Origin: Azolla pinnata
Lineage: Eukaryota; Streptophyta; Polypodiopsida; Salviniales; Salviniaceae
Direction of reading: 5' to 3'
DNA: 59,136 nt
Assembly (NCBI GenBank): GCA_037176905.1
Contig: JBBBWG010027046.1
Coordinates: forward strand, 7,306 to 66,441
Under the pieces are notes generated by a model. The model searched no databases and was not told the origin of the DNA. It worked only from the letters and a program-made list of their open reading frames with translations. This document shows positions 57,434 through 59,136 of this stretch, in pieces. Made by a program: the position numbers and the translations under genes. Each line of letters begins with the position of its first letter. Positions within the stretch are counted from its first letter, which is position 1.

Positions 57434-58678
57434 CTCTTGCTTGACTTAAATTGACTGGCCCCTTGACTTGACTTGACTCGACTCGGCTTGGCCTTGATCG
57501 AGGCAGCATCAACTAACCGAAATCCCCGGCCATTTTTCATCAACGATGAATGCGGAACTCTTAAGGAACATTGGCTCGAGTTTTCGCTTGACCTCGACTT
57601 TGGGCCGAAAAAAGCCAGCCAGCACCCCCGACCACGATCGACAATGTGAAACCGAGGGACCCGTGCGGAGGTGTCGGCGAGTAATGCACTAGAGCATCAA
57701 CACTATAGCACGGAGCTCGTGGCGTCGCAACCCGAACCCTAGCTTGACTTCGGCTTTGGCTCTGGCCTTGACTTTGACTTTGACTTGACTTTGTTGAGCT
57801 GTATTCATCTCCCGCCATACCATGTTGTATCGTCTGTCGTCGTTTGTTTCCTTGCCCTTATACCATGGCCCTCAGAGCCCTTGTTCATTCATTTCGGTCC
57901 TTCTTCGTGAGCTTTGATTTTTTTCTTTCTTATTCTTTCTTTGCTGTCCTCGTGAGGCATTGATGTTGTTCTCGAATTGCCCGATCGATCGAGGCCAAAG
58001 CGCGCCCACGAATTCGGACCCTAAACCCCTACCTAAAACCTTGAACCTGAATGATCGATTTCGTACATCACCCGATCGATGCCTTCTGGCTCTTTTTTGC
58101 AAGGCAAGGCGGGGTGATGCGATCCGATCGATCCACCCATCCATGGGTCTCATCATTATCATCATCATCATCATCTTCTTCTTCCTTCTTGGATCGGGTG
58201 CATGGGTGTGAATGGGATCGATCATTGATGCTTCTTTTTTACCACCATGTCTGTGGACTTTGGAGCTTCGATCCAACAACAGACAGACGAGGACGCAGAG
58301 TGCAGGCATCGGCACAAAGCCTCGGCAGGCAGTAAAAAACAAGAAAAACCCGCTCCGACTCGAATCATGTACACACACACACACAATTCTTCACTCCTCG
58401 CTGATCGTACCTTGCACGGTGAAGGGTGGAAAAAAAACGATGTACGTAAATTCTCGGCAGCGCAGCCGCGACCGTCGGATATAGAGCGTCTTTGCGCAAA
58501 GCTCGGTCGGCTCTGCATCATATCTCGACGCGCTTTCCTAATATATAAACCGCCCTTTGTCGAGAATATTTGTGTTAAGTCTTTCGTTTTCGAGAGACCC
58601 GGTTCATGATCAATCTCTCCCTCCATACATATCCGCAAAGCCAAAGTTTCACACGCTAAAGTTTCACACGCTAAAGTT
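57434..58678. other. tail-to-tail intergenic spacer with simple repeats
   Basis: Spacer between convergent genes. It holds cttga/tgactt pentamer-hexamer runs (57436-57490 and 57740-57795), a cat/atc microsatellite (58150-58180), an (ac)n run (58371-58384) and three copies of aaagtttcacacgct just before the glycosyltransferase stop (58640-58690). No gene is supported. Confidence 0.55.
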
Positions 58679-59136
58679 TCACACGCGTGGGCCGTTTTCA
58701 CACGCGTGCCGGAAAAGGTCGGAGACGATGCTGTCGAGAGCGAGGCGGGACGAGCCGCCGGGCTGCAGCGCGCGGCGGGCGCTCAGCTTCCAGCTCGAGG
58801 CGCGCTCCCGAAAGCCGTCGCCGGCGCCGCCGGGGCTCGCCATGAGGCGCGCGATGCTGCTCTCGACATCGGCGGCGCGGATCGGGGGGGAGTCGCGCCC
58901 CCCGTCGGGCGCCCGGCGGCGCAGGCTCGCGCCGAGCTTCCACACGTCGTCGATCAGGAGCGCGTTGAGATGCTGGTCCGCGAACAGCGGCAAGCACAGC
59001 ATCGGCACGCCCGCGTGGAGGGCGTCCAGCGTCGAGTTCCAGCCGCAGTGCGTGAGGAAGGCGTCGACGGCGCGGTGCGCGAGGACGCGCGGCTGCGGCG
59101 CCCAGCGCACCACGAGGCCGCGGGCCGACGTGCGGG
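58679..59136 (-). CDS. UDP-glycosyltransferase (GT1), C-terminal part, runs off the right edge
   Basis: The frame is open from the right edge to the stop at 58679 and is very GC-rich. It contains the plant secondary-product glycosyltransferase (PSPG) box: WAPQPRVLAHRAVDAFLTHC, then GWNST, GVPMLCLPLFADQHLNA. The key residues W, Q, H, the HCGWNS motif, E-position-equivalent region and the closing DQ pair that contacts the sugar are in the expected order. The remaining ~90 residues form the usual C-terminal helix region (SSIARLM, SRLALDSIVSDLF) and end ENGPRV. Such enzymes transfer a sugar from UDP-sugar to small molecules such as flavonoids or hormones in the cytosol. The N-terminal acceptor-binding half and the start codon are outside the window, so the subfamily and substrate cannot be given. 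Confidence 0.95.
   Translation of the reverse strand, partial: RTSARGLVVRWAPQPRVLAHRAVDAFLTHCGWNSTLDALHAGVPMLCLPLFADQHLNALLIDDVWKLGASLRRRAPDGGRDSPPIRAADVESSIARLMASPGGAGDGFRERASSWKLSARRALQPGGSSRLALDSIVSDLFRHACENGPRV

Overview
The window is nuclear DNA from a land plant, very probably a seedless one with swimming sperm such as a bryophyte or lycophyte. Genes carry short spliced exons with GT..AG introns. A UDP-glycosyltransferase with the plant PSPG box, a phytocyanin and a plant glycine-rich RNA-binding protein mark it as plant. A complete gene for the flagellar protein CFAP61 should be absent from flowering plants and present only where flagella are still made. I cannot name the species.

Layout. 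1-2239: degenerate tandem repeats, a GATC/GACT-rich minisatellite, and the first exon of a phytocyanin (minus). 3491-12463: a 21-exon kelch-repeat/coiled-coil gene (minus, 815 aa). 12636-12889: an assembly gap whose two flanks are the same 77 bp. 14152-17391: TRAPPC2L (plus, 5 exons, 142 aa). 18349-24848: a 13-exon gene joining a Nab2/ZC3H14-like N-terminal domain to an RRM (minus, 705 aa). 25040-25990: a TGCATG-rich alternating purine-pyrimidine tract. 26120-30720: about two dozen copies of a ~188-bp satellite, interrupted by a 689-bp inverted-repeat element that contains heat-shock-type elements and a TATA box. 30943-42201: CFAP61 (plus, 13 exons, 1218 aa). 42200-42600: an unexplained GC3-rich frame on the minus strand. 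44765-46282: glycine-rich RNA-binding protein (plus, 2 exons, 157 aa). 47723-50114: peroxisomal DHNA-CoA-type thioesterase ending in SKL (minus, 3 exons, 181 aa). 50400-54900: repeat-rich spacer with telobox repeats and a 35-bp minisatellite. 55196-57433: a GC-rich single-exon 745-aa ORF with Asn-Pro tracts encoded by CCCTAA hexamers and a long Gln-Gly-Phe tract. 58679-59136: the 3' part of a UDP-glycosyltransferase (minus, runs off the right edge).

The genes do not form a pathway. They are unrelated housekeeping genes (vesicle tethering, RNA binding, phylloquinone/CoA metabolism) plus one motile-cilium gene, set in repeat-rich spacers. Exon coordinates were built by hand from splice sites, reading-frame continuity and remembered family conservation. 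All exon phases close, but no transcript evidence was available. The least ordinary items are the promoter-bearing inverted-repeat element inside the satellite, the telomere-hexamer-encoded protein tracts, the exact inverted repeat in the last CFAP61 intron, and the mis-joined gap.
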